DNA from: Achromobacter pestifer
Lineage (GTDB): Bacteria > Pseudomonadota > Gammaproteobacteria > Burkholderiales > Burkholderiaceae_B
Direction of reading: 5' to 3'
Assembly (NCBI RefSeq): GCF_013267355.1
Contig: NZ_CP053985.1
Span: forward strand, 5,642,001 to 5,706,000
Length of the DNA: 64,000 nucleotides
Shown: piece by piece, positions 63,029 to 64,000 of the stretch
Layout: every line of letters begins with the position of its first letter
Position numbering within the stretch: position 1 is the stretch's first letter
Translations under genes and position numbers: made by a program
Notes under the pieces: generated by a model
Seen by the model: only the letters and a program-made list of their open reading frames with translations
The model's database searches: none
What the model was told of the DNA's origin: nothing

Positions 63029-64000
63029 ATGGACACCACCATCTCAGCCGCGGCGCCGGGCAGTGCGGCGCCTGTGCGCCTGACCGGACGCCTGTTGGCC
63101 GTGCTTGCGGGCCTGGCGGCCTTGGGCGCGCTGTCCACCAACATCATCCTGCCGGCATTTCCCAGCATGGCGTCCGAGCTGGGCGTGGACACCCGCGATA
63201 TGGGCCTGGTGCTGTCGAGCTTTTTCCTGGCCTTCGCCAGCGGGCAATTGTTCGTCGGACCGGTGTCGGACCGCTGGGGGCGGCGCGCTCCGGTGCTGGG
63301 CGGACTGGCCTTGTTCATCGCCGGCAGCCTGGTCTGCGTGTGGGCGCCAACCTTGCCGCTGCTGGTGGCGGGCAGGGTGGTGCAAGCGCTGGGCGTATGC
63401 GCGGCCTCGGTGCTGTCGCGGGCCATCGCGCGGGATCTGTTCGAAGGCGACGCGCTGTCGCGTACCCTGGCCTTGACCATGGTGGCCATGGCCGCCGCGC
63501 CGGGCTTTTCGCCGCTGTTGGGCAGCGCGATGGAGTACGGGCCGGGCTGGCGCGCCAGCTTTGCGCTGGTCGCGGCGCTGGGGCTTGTTCTGGCGCTGGC
63601 CTATGTGGCGACGGTGGGGGAGACGCATCCAGCCGACCGGCGCGCGGCGGCGACGCCGACTGCCGTGCTGCGCGGTTATGCGGGCCTGGCGCGGGATGGC
63701 CGGTTCATCGGTCCGGCGCTGGCGGTGAGCGTGGTGATTGGCGGCCTGTACGCTTTCTTCGCGGCCACGCCGGCCATGCTCATGGGGCGCATCGGCCTGA
63801 GCGCGCTGCAACTGGGGCTGTTCTTCGCATGCACGGTGTTCGTGGTCTTTGCCGCCGGCATGCTGGCGCCGCGCCTGGCCCGCCGCTTCAGCGCGGCCGG
63901 GGTGGCCAGATCCGGCTGCGCGGTGGCGCTGGCCGGCGCGTTGACGATGCTGGCAGGCGGCGAGGACAGCGGCCTGGCGCAATTCACGGCCGCCGCCGTG
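63029..64000 (+). CDS. Bcr/CflA family drug-efflux MFS transporter (partial)
   Basis: 324 codons are visible before the right edge of the window; no stop is reached. Bcr/CflA features: N-terminal helix LGALSTNIILPAFPSMASELGVD, motif A GQLFVGPVSDRWGRRAPVL, and the fourth and fifth helices (VVQALGVCAASVLSRAIARDLFEG; MVAMAAAPGFSPLLGSAM). Such proteins export bicyclomycin, chloramphenicol, sulfonamides or cysteine. It begins 3 bp after the SDR stop and is thus in its operon. Confidence 0.94.
   Translation, partial: MDTTISAAAPGSAAPVRLTGRLLAVLAGLAALGALSTNIILPAFPSMASELGVDTRDMGLVLSSFFLAFASGQLFVGPVSDRWGRRAPVLGGLALFIAGSLVCVWAPTLPLLVAGRVVQALGVCAASVLSRAIARDLFEGDALSRTLALTMVAMAAAPGFSPLLGSAMEYGPGWRASFALVAALGLVLALAYVATVGETHPADRRAAATPTAVLRGYAGLARDGRFIGPALAVSVVIGGLYAFFAATPAMLMGRIGLSALQLGLFFACTVFVVFAAGMLAPRLARRFSAAGVARSGCAVALAGALTMLAGGEDSGLAQFTAAAV

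Overview
The window reads as a chromosomal segment of a GC-rich betaproteobacterium of the Alcaligenaceae (Achromobacter/Bordetella type). This is inferred from the codon and base use, from two Bug-type periplasmic receptors without membrane partners nearby, from the many LysR, GlxA, IclR and GntR regulators next to small catabolic operons, and from the guaB-guaA pair. I see no rRNA, tRNA, CRISPR array, phage, IS element or integron. It is metabolic accessory DNA around a short housekeeping block (guaB, guaA).

Layout. 1-4842 (minus): LysR regulator, flavin monooxygenase-like protein and a Dpp-type ABC importer, all joined by 4-bp overlaps and running off the left edge. 5068-6120: small genes of unknown role. 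6137-9630: LysR regulator divergent from an operon of an M19 dipeptidase-like protein, a Bug receptor and a RidA protein. 9659-12868: envelope genes (OmpA-like protein, secreted partner), an exported beta-carbonic anhydrase, a zinc-ribbon protein and a DCC thiol protein. 12989-15301: GlxA regulator divergent from a LysE exporter, then a DUF2239 gene with a repeat-rich promoter. 15494-18665: guaB and guaA with clear terminators. 18722-23225: LysR regulator, flavodoxin-fold reductase, beta-class GST, a lone GcvH and a lipoprotein amidohydrolase.

23481-31572 holds two gene groups around an AraC regulator: an NTF2-like remnant, DsbA-fold protein, VOC protein and phytoene-desaturase-like oxidoreductase on one side; a cupin, ThDP enzyme and aldehyde dehydrogenase on the other. 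The second group looks like a 2-oxoacid to aldehyde to acid route. 31720-34221 is a compact TetR-RidA-MFS system in which all three promoters carry the same operator-like sequence. 34427-41962 holds a class C-like serine hydrolase, then an enolase-superfamily dehydratase divergent from an operon of a SsuABC/TauABC-type importer, a GMC oxidoreductase and a GntR regulator. 42035-49116 has an intrinsic aadA-like gene, two uncharacterised proteins, a VOC protein, a tautomerase gene fragment, a membrane protein and an FAD-dependent dehydrogenase.

49397-60996 is the most coherent catabolic region: acyl-CoA dehydrogenase, Bug receptor and FadH-like reductase on the plus strand; acyl-CoA ligase, enoyl-CoA hydratase, HSD10-type dehydrogenase and thiolase on the minus strand; then an IclR regulator, a DUF2889 protein and a protein closely resembling alpha-methylacyl-CoA racemase. 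Together they form a full beta-oxidation spiral with enzymes suited to 2-methyl-branched, possibly unsaturated acids. Copies of a GAGAC/GTCTC motif lie in several of the promoters. The window ends with a GlxA regulator divergent from an SDR and a Bcr/CflA drug-efflux gene that runs off the right edge.
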